The translations under genes and the position numbers were made by a program. Positions 55,248-64,000 of a stretch of DNA of 64,000 nucleotides are shown here, piece by piece. Positions within the stretch are counted from its first letter, which is position 1; every line of letters starts with the position of its first letter. Source of the DNA: Neoarius graeffei (lineage: Eukaryota > Chordata > Actinopteri > Siluriformes > Ariidae); NCBI RefSeq assembly GCF_027579695.1, contig NC_083575.1:38760154-38824153 (forward strand), in the 5' to 3' direction. Below the pieces are notes generated by a model. It searched no databases, was not told where the DNA came from, and saw nothing but the letters and a program-made list of their open reading frames with translations.

Positions 55248-56846
55248 CAGTGGTTCTTGAAAGTTTGTGAACCCTACAGAATTTTCTATATTTCTCCATA
55301 AATATGACCTAAAATGTCATCAGATTTTCACACAAGTCCTAGAAGTAGATAAAGAGAACCCAGTTAAACAAATGAGACAAAAATATTATACTTGGTTATT
55401 TATTTATTGAGGAAAATGATTCAATATTACATATCTGTGAGTGGCAAAATTATGTGAACCTTTGCTTTCATTATCTGGTGTGACCCCCTTGTGCAGCAGT
55501 AACTACAACTAAACGTTTCCGGTAACTGTTGATCAGTCCTGCACACCGGCTTGGAGGAACTTTAGCCCATTCCTCCGTACAGAACAGCATCAACTCTGGG
55601 ATGTTGGTGGGTTTCCTCACATGAACTGCTCGCTTCAGGTCCTTCCACAACATTTCGATTGGATTAAGGTCAGGATTTTGACTTGGCCATTCCAAAACAT
55701 GAACTTTATTCTTCTTTAACCATTCTTTGGTAGAATGACTTGTGTGCTTAGGGTCGTTGTCTTGCTGCATGACCCACCTTCTCTTGGGATTCAGTTCATG
55801 GACAGATATCCTGACATTTTCCTTTAGAATTCGCTGGTATAATTCAGAATTCATTGTCCATCAATGATGGCAAGCCATCCTGGCTCAGATGCAGCAAAAC
55901 AGGCCCAAACCATGATACTAGCACCACCATGTTTCACAGATGAGATAAGGTTCTTATGCTGGAATGCAGTGTTTTCCTTTCTCCAAACATGACGCTTCTC
56001 ATTTAAACCAAAAAGATCTATTTTGGTCTCATCCGTCCACAGAACATTTTTCCAATAGCCTTCTGGCTTGTCCACGTGATCTTTAGCAAACTGCAGATGA
56101 GTAGCAATGTTCTTTTTGGAGAGCAGTGGCTTTCTCCTTCCAACCCTGCCATGCACACCACTGTTGTTCAGTGTTCCACTGATGGCGGACTCATGAACAT
56201 TAACATTAGCCAAAGTGAGAGAGGCCTTCAGTTGCTTAGAAGTTACCCTGGGGTCCTTTGTGACCTTGCTGACTATTACACGCCTTACTCTTGGAGTGAT
56301 CTTTGTTGGTCGACCACTCCTGGGGAGGGTAACAATGGTCTTGAATTTCCTCCATTTGTACACAATCTGTCTGACTGTGGATTGGTGGAGTCCAAACTCT
56401 TTAGAGATGGTTTTGTAACCTTTTCCAGCCTGATGAGCATCAACAACGCTTTTTCTGAGGTCCTCAGAAATCTCCTTTGTTCGCACTTCCACAAACATGT
56501 GTTGTGAAGATCAGACTTTGATAGATCCCTGTTCTTTAAATAAAACAGGGTGCCCACTCACACCTGATTGTCATCCCATTGATTGAAAACACCTGACTCT
56601 AATTTCACCTTCAAATTAACTACTAATCCTAGAGGTTCACATACTTTTGCCACTCACAGATATGTAATATTGGATCATTTTTCTCAATAAATAAATGACC
56701 AAGTATAATATTTTTGTTTCATTTGTTTAACTGGGTTCTCTTTATCTACTTTTCGGACTTGTGTGAAAATCTGATGATGTTTTAGGTCATATTTATGCAG
56801 AAATATAGAAAATTCTAAAGGGTTCACAAACTTTCAAACACCACTA
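55248..56846 (-). mobile_element. Tc1-like transposon, full length, copy 2
   Basis: About 1.6 kb, same family and orientation as copy 1, with long inverted repeats and TA flanks (55246-55247, 56847-56848). Confidence 0.92.
55474..56494 (-). pseudogene. Tc1-like transposase, start lost and one frameshift
   Basis: Compared with copy 1, the start codon region has a small deletion (TTCGTGCCATGATACGCTTC becomes TTCGCACTTC, plus strand). The frame runs from RTKEISEDLRKSVVDAHQ through YKTISKEFGLHQSTVRQ, GRPTKITPR and LWTDETKID, then breaks near 55857, where one T is missing before the NSELYQ block. The second part (55854-55474) carries QQDNDPKHTS and PDLNPIEMLW. All catalytic acids are present. The lesions differ from those in copy 1. 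Confidence 0.9.
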
Positions 56847-56848
56847 TA

Positions 56849-58127
56849 TATAATTGGTGATACTCTCGTCACTTAGACGCCGAACCATTCGCCATGACTA
56901 AGTTGAATTCGTGGCATTCAATCCCAACTATTTTTAATTGAACCCAGGAGTATTCCTCCAGGAAAGGCACACAGCTATTCAAATGAGGTTAAATCGATTC
57001 AAGGCAGTGAAGAGTTGCTGCCAGACACTTGGAACTCTGTCGGTGATTTGGTCAGGTAGTAACTTGCTACTTGCCAAGGCTCCCAGCAAAACAAGGTTGA
57101 GGTGGATGGAAGAAAAGTGAACAGACGGTCAAGTATTTTCTTTCAGGCAGGTTGGATGCAAAATGTTCTTGGCAAACTGAGCAAAAGCAGATAGCACAAG
57201 TCCAAATATGTATGGCACATGCCTACACTTGCTGCGTCCTTCACACTACTGATTTAGGATTTAATATCTCTCATTTGAATGCGTGTCTGTGAGAAGGAGA
57301 GTTTGTGTTTACTCCCATTCATATGCCTTTCACTTTACAAGCCACTACATGCATCTCAGTGTGTTGCCAGTTTTCAAGGAGTAGTTTCGACTGAAACTTT
57401 TCTCAGTCGTCTTTTGTGAAATCTTGCATTCCTTGCTGTCTGTCTGTAGTAGACCTGTAGGTGTGTGTTGGTGATTTAGTGTAGAACTAGCACAAAGTAG
57501 GAATATGTGACACAGTGTAACAACATGCCACATAAACACTAATCAGTAGCAGTGGTCATTAAAGTTTAACCTCTTTAAAGTAAACATCTTGTCATTCTTT
57601 AATATGTTTGGATACTTACTTTCTCCAAGTTAGTACTGCACAATCCGTATAATATTTTATTACACAAGCCTCCAAACTATATGTCCGATAATATTTGGTA
57701 TATATTTGGTAATATTTGGTATCAGTGTCTGATAGCTTCCTCTTTGTCTTTTTGTCATTGCGCTATAAGTCTGTAAACCGATTACTGCAACTGTAAAAAT
57801 TCCTTCTCGACGTGTATTTACTACAGAAGCATTTGAAAGGAGAGGTGTGTGTGTGTGCTGTATCCATGTGCTTTTGTCATGTGTTAATCCTGAAACCATC
57901 AGGTAAATATTGGGAACCACTGACCACGTAGAAGTCCTGGATTGGAGTCTCAGCATGTAGTGTGAGTGACCTAAGGACCATTCAGCACATCTAGATGAAG
58001 ACACAAATTAATGTTAACAATTAATAGACCGTTAACTCTTAACCAGAGAAGAACGAACAACTGTTCTGCGCATTCTCAGTTACACAATTTTATTTTCATA
58101 AGCCCCATATCCCAGTAATGTTTTCGT
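56849..58127. other. prkce intron 1 sequence, unassigned
   Basis: Apparently unique sequence with a short GT repeat at 57846-57857. No coding or transposon signature recognised. Confidence 0.5.
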
Positions 58128-60093
58128 AAAATCTGCACAGCCATAACATTAAACCCAGTGACAGGTGAAGTGAATAACATTGATTATTTCATTACAGTGG
58201 CACCTGTCAGGGGTGGGATATATTAGGCAGCAAGAGAACGGTCAGTTTTTGATGTGTTGGAAGCAGGAGAAATGAGCAAGTGTAAGGATCTGAGTGACGT
58301 CTTGTGGGGTGATCCCAGTATACAGTGGTTAGTACCTACCAAAAGTGGTCCAATGAAAGACAAACAGTGAACCGGTGACAGAGCCAAGGCTCATCGATTC
58401 GCACGGGGCACGAAGGCTAGCCCATATGGCCCAATCCCACAGAAGAGCGACTGTAGCACAAACTGCTGAAAAAATTGATGCTGACATCTTTCTGTTTTAG
58501 CCAGCGTTAACTTTTTCAGCAGTTTGTGTTACAGTACAGGTAGCTCTTCTGTAGGATTGGACCGTGTGGGCTAGCTTTCATGTTCCATGCGAATCAGTGA
58601 ACCTTGGCCGCCCACGACCCTGTTCCTGGTTCACCGGTTGTCCTTCCTTGGACCACTTTTGGTAGGTATTAACCACTGCATACCGGCAACACCCCACAAG
58701 ATGTGCCATTTTGGAGATGTTCAGACCCAGTCATCTAACCATTACAATTTTTCTCTTGTCAAAGTCGCTCACTTGCCCATTTTTCCTGCTTCTAACACAT
58801 CAACTTCAAGAACTGACTGTTTTCTTGCTGCCTAATACCGGTATATCCCACCCCTTGACAGGTGCCACTGTAATGAAATAATCAATGTTATTCACTTCAA
58901 CTGTCAGTGGTTTTAAAGGGGAACTGAAGGCAAATTTTTTATCAAAATTTTATTTATCTCGTTTTATAAACTGTAGGAATGCATTTCTGACAGCTATTTT
59001 GTCACTGCTATAGCAAGTTATGAGTGTTTGAAATATGCTCTGTAATATATCAGTCCATATGTCAAAGCAATGGCCGTAAACGAGATTCGCTGAGACCTGT
59101 GTGAGACATCGTAGGACGGAAGTAAAACGTACAGCGGAAATCAAAGTGACCAACATCTGCCAACGTTGTCAAAAGATGCGCACGCCCTCTTTCGAATGCT
59201 GATGTAATCAAGCCGGAAATTTTCCCTGTGTCCGAAATCGCTTCCTACTCACTATATAGGGCACTATATAGTGGCGACGCCATTTTGTAGTGCTGTCCGA
59301 AACCTTAGTGAGGATTATTTACACCCTATATAGTGCACTCAAAGTATGCCACAATACATCACGAAAAGTGGTGTACAGTACAATCGATGGTCACTAACCA
59401 AAGGGAAATGATATTTCCCATCATGCATTGCGGTCGTGCTGAAAGAAATCAAATTAAAAGTCTCAAATTTGATGTAATAAAAAGCAGCGGCAAAGAAGAA
59501 AGTATTCGGCCTTGATTTAAAAGAACTGAAACATGCAGGTACTTTGTATTGATTAATGTGGGAAATGCGCTCAGTATAATATGGATTTATCACAAAAATA
59601 CATGCATGTATTTATTATTTTGAAAACCCACCAGCCGGCTGATCTGGCACATTTTAATTGTGTGACAGTAATGACATAAATACCAGCACGACGGACTAGT
59701 GTCCAAAAGCGTTGTTTTTTTTTTTCATTTAACCAGTGGTTTGAAGTCGTATGGAATAATCTCCATCACTGATGAAGCTGGCAAATCTCGAAATTAATCT
59801 AAATTGGAATGATATGGCGATCTGGCCGCTGTGTAAACAGTTTTCAAAATGTCGGCGCTGACACTTCACGTTTGAAGTCTTGCACATAAGCGACGCCCGC
59901 CGTGGACCATACGAACTACCTTCAACATGGCTAAAAACCAAAAAGGCCGATAAGTGTAATATAATATGCCAATACGAGTCACGATATAAGGTTAAAAAAA
60001 CCAAAAACGTAATTTATTAACACATTAATTAAGAAATAAAGCAAGTTTAAAAATGACTTCAGTTACCCTTTAATGCTATGACTGATCGGTGTA
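58128..60093. mobile_element. Foldback Tc1-like element split by a TTAA transposon
   Basis: The left arm runs from CAGCCATAACATTAAACCC through ATTTCATTACAGTGGCACCT and AGGCAGCAAGAGAAC to the centre (GCTGACATCTTTCTG). The right arm is its inverted complement, ending AACTGTCAGTGGTTTTAA at 58916. The missing end (TAATGCTATGACTGATCGGTG) resumes at 60071. The arms encode a decayed Tc1 transposase N-terminus (MSKCKDLSD), read head to head. Related to 18520-19024. Confidence 0.82.
58917..60069 (+). mobile_element. TTAA-flanked DNA transposon, copy 2 (non-autonomous)
   Basis: The termini AGGGGAACTGAAGG and CCTTCAGTTCCCCT-like complement (CTTCAGTTACCCT) lie between TTAA at 58913-58916 and 60070-60073. 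The body is the reverse complement of copy 1 at 44138-45466 without the LTR insert, and is partly rearranged around 59290-59600. It lies inside a Tc1-like foldback. No transposase ORF. Confidence 0.87.
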
Positions 60094-60894
60094 AACACAG
60101 AGCTTCCTTCAAAAACACAGGCCAAAACGACCTCCAGAATCCCATATTTCCCTCTTCCACTTGCAAGAACTTGTTTTCTTTTACTTTTTTCTTTCATTAA
60201 TTTCAGTTTTCCCCTATTTTTATCCCTTCTTAAGGATTGAGACACTCCTCAATTGTTCTGATTCTGCTATTTCTCTCCTTCCTACCCTCCCATCCTACAG
60301 TTTCAGTTTGCTTTTAACCTTCCTGGCAGTGACTCAAATCCTGTTCATCCTCAATGGTAACTGTACAAAAGGCACAAATTATATTCTCTCATCAGCATCA
60401 TCATTAAAAAAAAAAAAAAAAAGATCCCTACCAATATTCGCCCAGCAACATCGGAAAACATTGGGAAAAACCCAGAGGTGGAAATACCAGCAATTTCATC
60501 ATATCATAATTGAACACTGCAGCCTTTGTTTGTCGTGTGAGCTTTATATCTGGACGTTCGCCCATGCCTGCATGGAGGTAAAAGCTGATGTGACTTTTTC
60601 TTTGTTTTAGCCCGCAAGATCCCAGTATGATGCGTACATTTAGTCTCAACTGTGAACCTTTCTGGGAAGACAAATAATGTGTCTACTATTCATATCTGTC
60701 TTAGTATCTGTTTAGAACACATTTGTCTTTTCATTCAGAGTAATGTATTCATATTCAGCTGCAACTCAAATTGCTTCATTTTTCCATTCATTTACAGTAA
60801 AGTTGGCTTCAGTGTTGAATCCGTTCATTAAAGTTGGCTTTTCTGCTGAGAGTAGTTTGTAATCCTAACATATATTTCAATAGAGGAATCAGTT
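60094..60894. other. prkce intron 1 sequence, unassigned
   Basis: No gene recognised. A poly(A) tract of about 17-18 lies at 60406-60422. Confidence 0.5.
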
Positions 60895-61213
60895 CATTAA
60901 CGTACAGCAGGTAGTGTTGCTGTTTCACAGCTCCAGGGTCCCTGGTTCAATCTTTATCTCAGGTTATGGTCTGTGGAGTTTTACATATTCTTTCAATGAT
61001 CCTGTGTTTTTCCTCTGGGTTAGTGGGTTTCTTCCCAAAAACATGTCAGTAGGTGGACTGGCTAAGCTAAATTGCTCGTAAATGTGAATGTGTGTGCATG
61101 GTGCCCTGTGATGGAGTGGTGTCTTATCCAGGGTCTTACCGCTGCCAAGGCTCTGGATCCACTCCCGCCTTGACCAGGATGAAGCGATTGCTGAAAATGA
61201 ATGAATGAATTTA
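60895..61213 (+). mobile_element. Old diverged V-SINE-related copy, (GAAT)n tail
   Basis: It keeps the order of V-SINE blocks in diverged form: CACAGCTCCAGGGTCCCTGGTTC (box-B-like), TGTGGAGTTTTACATATTCT, GGGTTAGTGGGTTTC and CCCTGTGATGGAGTGGTGTC, ending AATGAATGAATG. It is clearly older or a different subfamily from the others. Confidence 0.7.
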
Positions 61214-61339
61214 TTCATTCACTCATTCTTTTGGCTCTGTTGGTTAAGATTAGCATGTAGAGCTGTAGTGTTCCCAGAGACAAAGTGAGAGGAAATAATG
61301 AGTGCACTCAGACTGCTTTACAAAACACTCATAGGAAAA

Positions 61340-62152
61340 AGAAAGTACACCCTCCTTCAATTCTGAGTTTTTATTTATCAGGGTCTAAATGATTTTGTAG
61401 TCCTCACCAGCATCTATAAACAAACAGATAACCGCAAACGACAACAAAAAACCAACAGATTTCAATATGTAGTCATTTTTTCCCAAAAATTAAAGCAACT
61501 TTCAGAAACCAGGTTGGAAAAAATAAGTATGCTATATAATTCAGTAACATGTCGAACCAACTTTAGCAACAATTACATGAAGTAAACATTTTCTGGAGGA
61601 GTTTATCAGTCTCTCACACCATTTTGGCTCACTCTTCCTTGCTCAGTTCATTGATATTTGAGGTTATTCATTTATGACCAGCTCTTGTAAGATCCTGCCA
61701 CAGCATCTCAGTGGGGTTGAGGTCTGACCTTTGACTTGGCTATTCCAATACTTTATTTCCTTGATAGTTGGTATGAGGTGTTTGTGGTGATGATCAAACA
61801 TCTCCACCTTGGTTTCATCAGTCCAGAGGATATTGTTCCAGAACTTTTGTGGTTTGTTCATATCCAATTTTACACATCTAAATCATGCTGCCATATTCTT
61901 TTTTGGAGAGAAGGGGCTTTTTCCTAGCCACCCTTCCACCAGTCTTTTTTCTGATTGTGCTGTCATTAACATAAATATTTAATGCTCTTACAGAGGTCTG
62001 TAGGTCACATAAAGTAGCCCTTGGGTTTTTCTTCATATCTTTGAGCATTAAATGGTCTAACCTTGGATTGATTGGGAACCATCTTGAAGGCATTCCATTT
62101 GTAAATAGTCTTTCTCACTGTAGAATAGTGAACAACACATTGTTGTTTGGAG
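61340..62152 (-). pseudogene. Tc1-like transposon relic with decayed transposase
   Basis: The left end contains AAGTACACCCTCCTTCAATT. On the minus strand, residues such as RVARKKPLLSKKEYG (62093-61878), KFWNNILWTDETKVEMF (61867-61800) and a short C-terminal piece (RCCGRILQELV) survive. The central DDE region with the second Asp is deleted. It is interrupted at its 5' side by the V-SINE at 62153 and the hAT element beyond. Confidence 0.82.
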
Positions 62153-62338
62153 GGCGGCACGGTGGTGTAGTGGTTAGCGCTGTCGCCTCACAGCAAGAAG
62201 GTCCGGGTTCGAGCCCCGTGGCCGGCGAGGGTCTTTCTGTGCGGAGTTTGCATGTTCTCCGCGTGGGTTTCCTCCGGGTGCTCTGGTTTCCCCCACAGTC
62301 CAAAGACATGCAGGTTAGGCTAACTGGTGACTCTAAAT
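62153..62338 (+). mobile_element. V-SINE 5' part, interrupted by a hAT element
   Basis: Head and central domain are intact up to GACTCTAAAT, where the hAT terminus begins. A few bases (CCCGTGTC) of the central domain are missing. The 3' part should lie beyond the window. Confidence 0.92.
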
Positions 62339-64000
62339 CAGGGGTCCCCAACCTTTTCAGCACTAGGGACCAGTTTGGTTCAGCATTGTTTTGCTGCGGC
62401 CCGGTGTGTGTGTGTGTGGGGGGGGCGCGTGGTCTCACACGCGCGAGCTGGGGGGCGGGGTGTCTACGTTTAGCAGACACTGGGAGAATGCATTTAGCTG
62501 ACGCTTTTACAAATTAGAATAATTGATTATTTGAATTGGAGGACAATTTTGGTGATCGTTTTGGTTCCATATCTGGTGTTGTGCATGCGTTAAAAGTAGC
62601 AAACTTCAGCTATGAACAGTAAGTAAAACTGAATCAGGAACATAAACTTGAACGACAAAATTGAACTAGGAACATGAAAACAACATGCACAACACAATAG
62701 GAATAGGTGCTGAAACAAATTAAAGGCCTAATTTTATTATGGCATAAGCCAATTAAATTTTAATGTGAGCCCTGTGCTTGTTTCCCTGCAGCTAGAATGT
62801 CCCATCTGGGGGTGATGTTGGACAGTGACACTCTTAATGTATTTGAAATATCCAATCGGTTTCTCAGTTTTGTTTTGGTCACTGTCATTGCGGAAAACCC
62901 GGCCTCGCAAAGATAAGTAGTTGGGAAGGGCAGCAACGTTTTGAGCGCTTTTACGGCTATTTCCGGATATTCCCGTTTGGCGTTTACCCAGAACGCAGGC
63001 AGAGAGTTTGTTTGGTCAAATTTAGTCTTAAGACCACCGTCATTTGCCAGCTCGATCAGCTGCGCTTCCTCCTGAACGGACAGGTGGTCAGGAATTCTTG
63101 CAAATGGATTGCGGATCCATTCATTCTTATCATGCGGATCTCGGGAGGCTGGGAAGTAGCGGTCGAATTCTTTCGACAGCCCAACGAGATGGTCACGAAC
63201 CAACTGTGATAGAGCTGGCGCTGGCTCCGTTTCCCCCAATAGCCCCACTAATAAATGAAACATGTCAAATACACCCTTGTCTACGCGACGCCCCCACTGA
63301 TCCAGCTTTGCTTTAAATGCAGCGACTTTGTCTGCTACTTTAAAGACAGTCGTCATTCTCCCCTGAAGTGTCAGGTTGAGCTCATTAAGCAAAGCAAAAA
63401 TGTCACAGAGGTAGGCGAGTTTTGACACCCAGTGTTCATCACTGAAATGCGCAGCCAGATCAGACTGTTTTCCTGCCAGAAATGCCTGCAGAGGCTCTCT
63501 CAACTCGAACACTCTGGCCAGTGACTTCCCCCTCGACAGCCACCTGACCTCTGCGTGCAAGAGAAGGCGTTTGTGCTCTGCATTCATTTCTTCGCAGAGC
63601 TGCTCAAACAACTGGGTGTTGAGTGCGTGTGCTTTGATGAAGTTGACCATTTTAACGACATCGTTCAATACAGCATTCAACTCCGGTGACAATTTACGGC
63701 TGGCCAGCATTTCTCTGTGAATGACACAGTGTGTGTGTTCGCAGTCAGGTGCAACCTCGCTCAGCCTCGCAGTGAAACCAGACAGCCGCCCAGTCATCGC
63801 CGCAGCCCCATCAGTACATACACCGATGCAGAAGGACCAGTCTAATTTCCCTGACACGTAACCATCCAACGCCCGAAACGACTCTGCACCTGTGGTGTTT
63901 GTTGGAAGGGAGAGCACACACAACAGATCCTCCTCAACATCCTCCTCAAAAATGTACCGCACGAAAACGAGAAGTATTGCCCTGTTTTCCACATCAGTGG
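62339..64000 (-). mobile_element. hAT transposon (autonomous-type), partial at window edge
   Basis: The terminus CAGGGGTCCCCAACC is a Charlie-like hAT end. The preceding CTCTAAAT (62331-62338) is the likely 8-bp target duplication, to be repeated at the far end outside the window. A GT microsatellite and G-run (62404-62427) follow the terminus. The transposase is on the minus strand. Confidence 0.88.
62760..64000 (-). CDS. hAT family transposase (ZBED5/SCAND3-like), C-terminal 410+ residues
   Basis: The frame is open from the window edge to 62760 with no stop. Recognisable parts in order: the RNase H-like core with FCIGVCTDGAAAMTGRLSGF (second catalytic Asp region), CEHTHCVIHREMLASRKL, the helical domain with LLLHAEVRWLSRGKSLARVFELREPL, a long alpha-helical region, and the C-terminal dimerisation (hATC) block LLPFPTTYLCEAGFSAMTVTKTKLRNRLD. 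It ends ITPRWDILAAGKQAQGSH. The BED zinc finger and first Asp should lie upstream, outside the window. The lack of lesions over 410 codons suggests a recent, possibly mobile copy. A domesticated host gene is less likely, because the element terminus is adjacent and splits a SINE. Confidence 0.9.
   Translation of the reverse strand, partial: TDVENRAILLVFVRYIFEEDVEEDLLCVLSLPTNTTGAESFRALDGYVSGKLDWSFCIGVCTDGAAAMTGRLSGFTARLSEVAPDCEHTHCVIHREMLASRKLSPELNAVLNDVVKMVNFIKAHALNTQLFEQLCEEMNAEHKRLLLHAEVRWLSRGKSLARVFELREPLQAFLAGKQSDLAAHFSDEHWVSKLAYLCDIFALLNELNLTLQGRMTTVFKVADKVAAFKAKLDQWGRRVDKGVFDMFHLLVGLLGETEPAPALSQLVRDHLVGLSKEFDRYFPASRDPHDKNEWIRNPFARIPDHLSVQEEAQLIELANDGGLKTKFDQTNSLPAFWVNAKREYPEIAVKALKTLLPFPTTYLCEAGFSAMTVTKTKLRNRLDISNTLRVSLSNITPRWDILAAGKQAQGSH

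Overview
This is a teleost fish nuclear genome window, not a microbial one. The evidence is a vertebrate spliced gene (first coding exon of a protein kinase C epsilon orthologue), more than 20 tRNA-derived V-SINE copies of the DANA/Mermaid type, a Rex3-type (RTE clade) LINE, many fish-type Tc1/mariner elements with TA target duplications, hAT, PIF/Harbinger and TTAA-flanked DNA transposons, and abundant microsatellites. The V-SINE subfamily has a (GATGA)n or (GGAT)n tail. I associate it with catfish or other otophysan genomes, but that is from memory and the species is uncertain.

Layout. 1-11 kb: nested transposons, including PIF/Harbinger inside hAT inside a V-SINE (538-2816) and a Tc1-like MITE holding a foldback element and a SINE (7223-8500). 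11.5-15 kb: little repeat; a candidate host transcription unit on the minus strand (CCAAT-box, CpG-rich promoter near 14.5-14.95 kb, a 5' exon with donor at 14464, and two exon-like ORFs near 12.2 and 11.7 kb). 15-17.5 kb: a tandem segmental duplication whose SINE content records the order of events. 18.1 kb: an isolated exon-like sequence on the plus strand. 18.5-28 kb: Tc1 remnants, a CACTG-terminus element nested in a Tc1 gene, a decayed Rex3, a LINE tail and SINEs. 28.3-31.8 kb: an IS630/Tc1-type transposon with a three-exon transposase gene and a 1-kb retroposed insertion.

32.15-41.58 kb is the most striking feature: about 9.4 kb of one degenerate 10-bp repeat (core TTTCACAYNC), with nested higher-order periods (about 334, 360, 470 and 578 bp). 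It ends about 0.8 kb before the prkce start codon. It is open in all three plus frames, which gives spurious ORFs of up to 1075 codons; I do not consider these genes.

41.6-42.75 kb: promoter/5'UTR and first coding exon of prkce (plus strand, donor GT at 42754). Everything from 42754 to the window end is therefore prkce intron 1, and it is filled with transposons: two TTAA-flanked elements (one with a solo LTR inside), a 668-bp near-perfect palindrome, two hairpin-headed repeats, two 1.6-kb Tc1 elements with different inactivating lesions, several SINEs, and at the right edge a hAT element with a long intact transposase ORF inserted in a SINE that is itself inserted in a Tc1 relic.

The only confidently identified host gene is prkce. 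The other coding sequences are transposases or reverse transcriptases, most of them broken. I see no rRNA, functional tRNA, CRISPR or bacterial-type operon.
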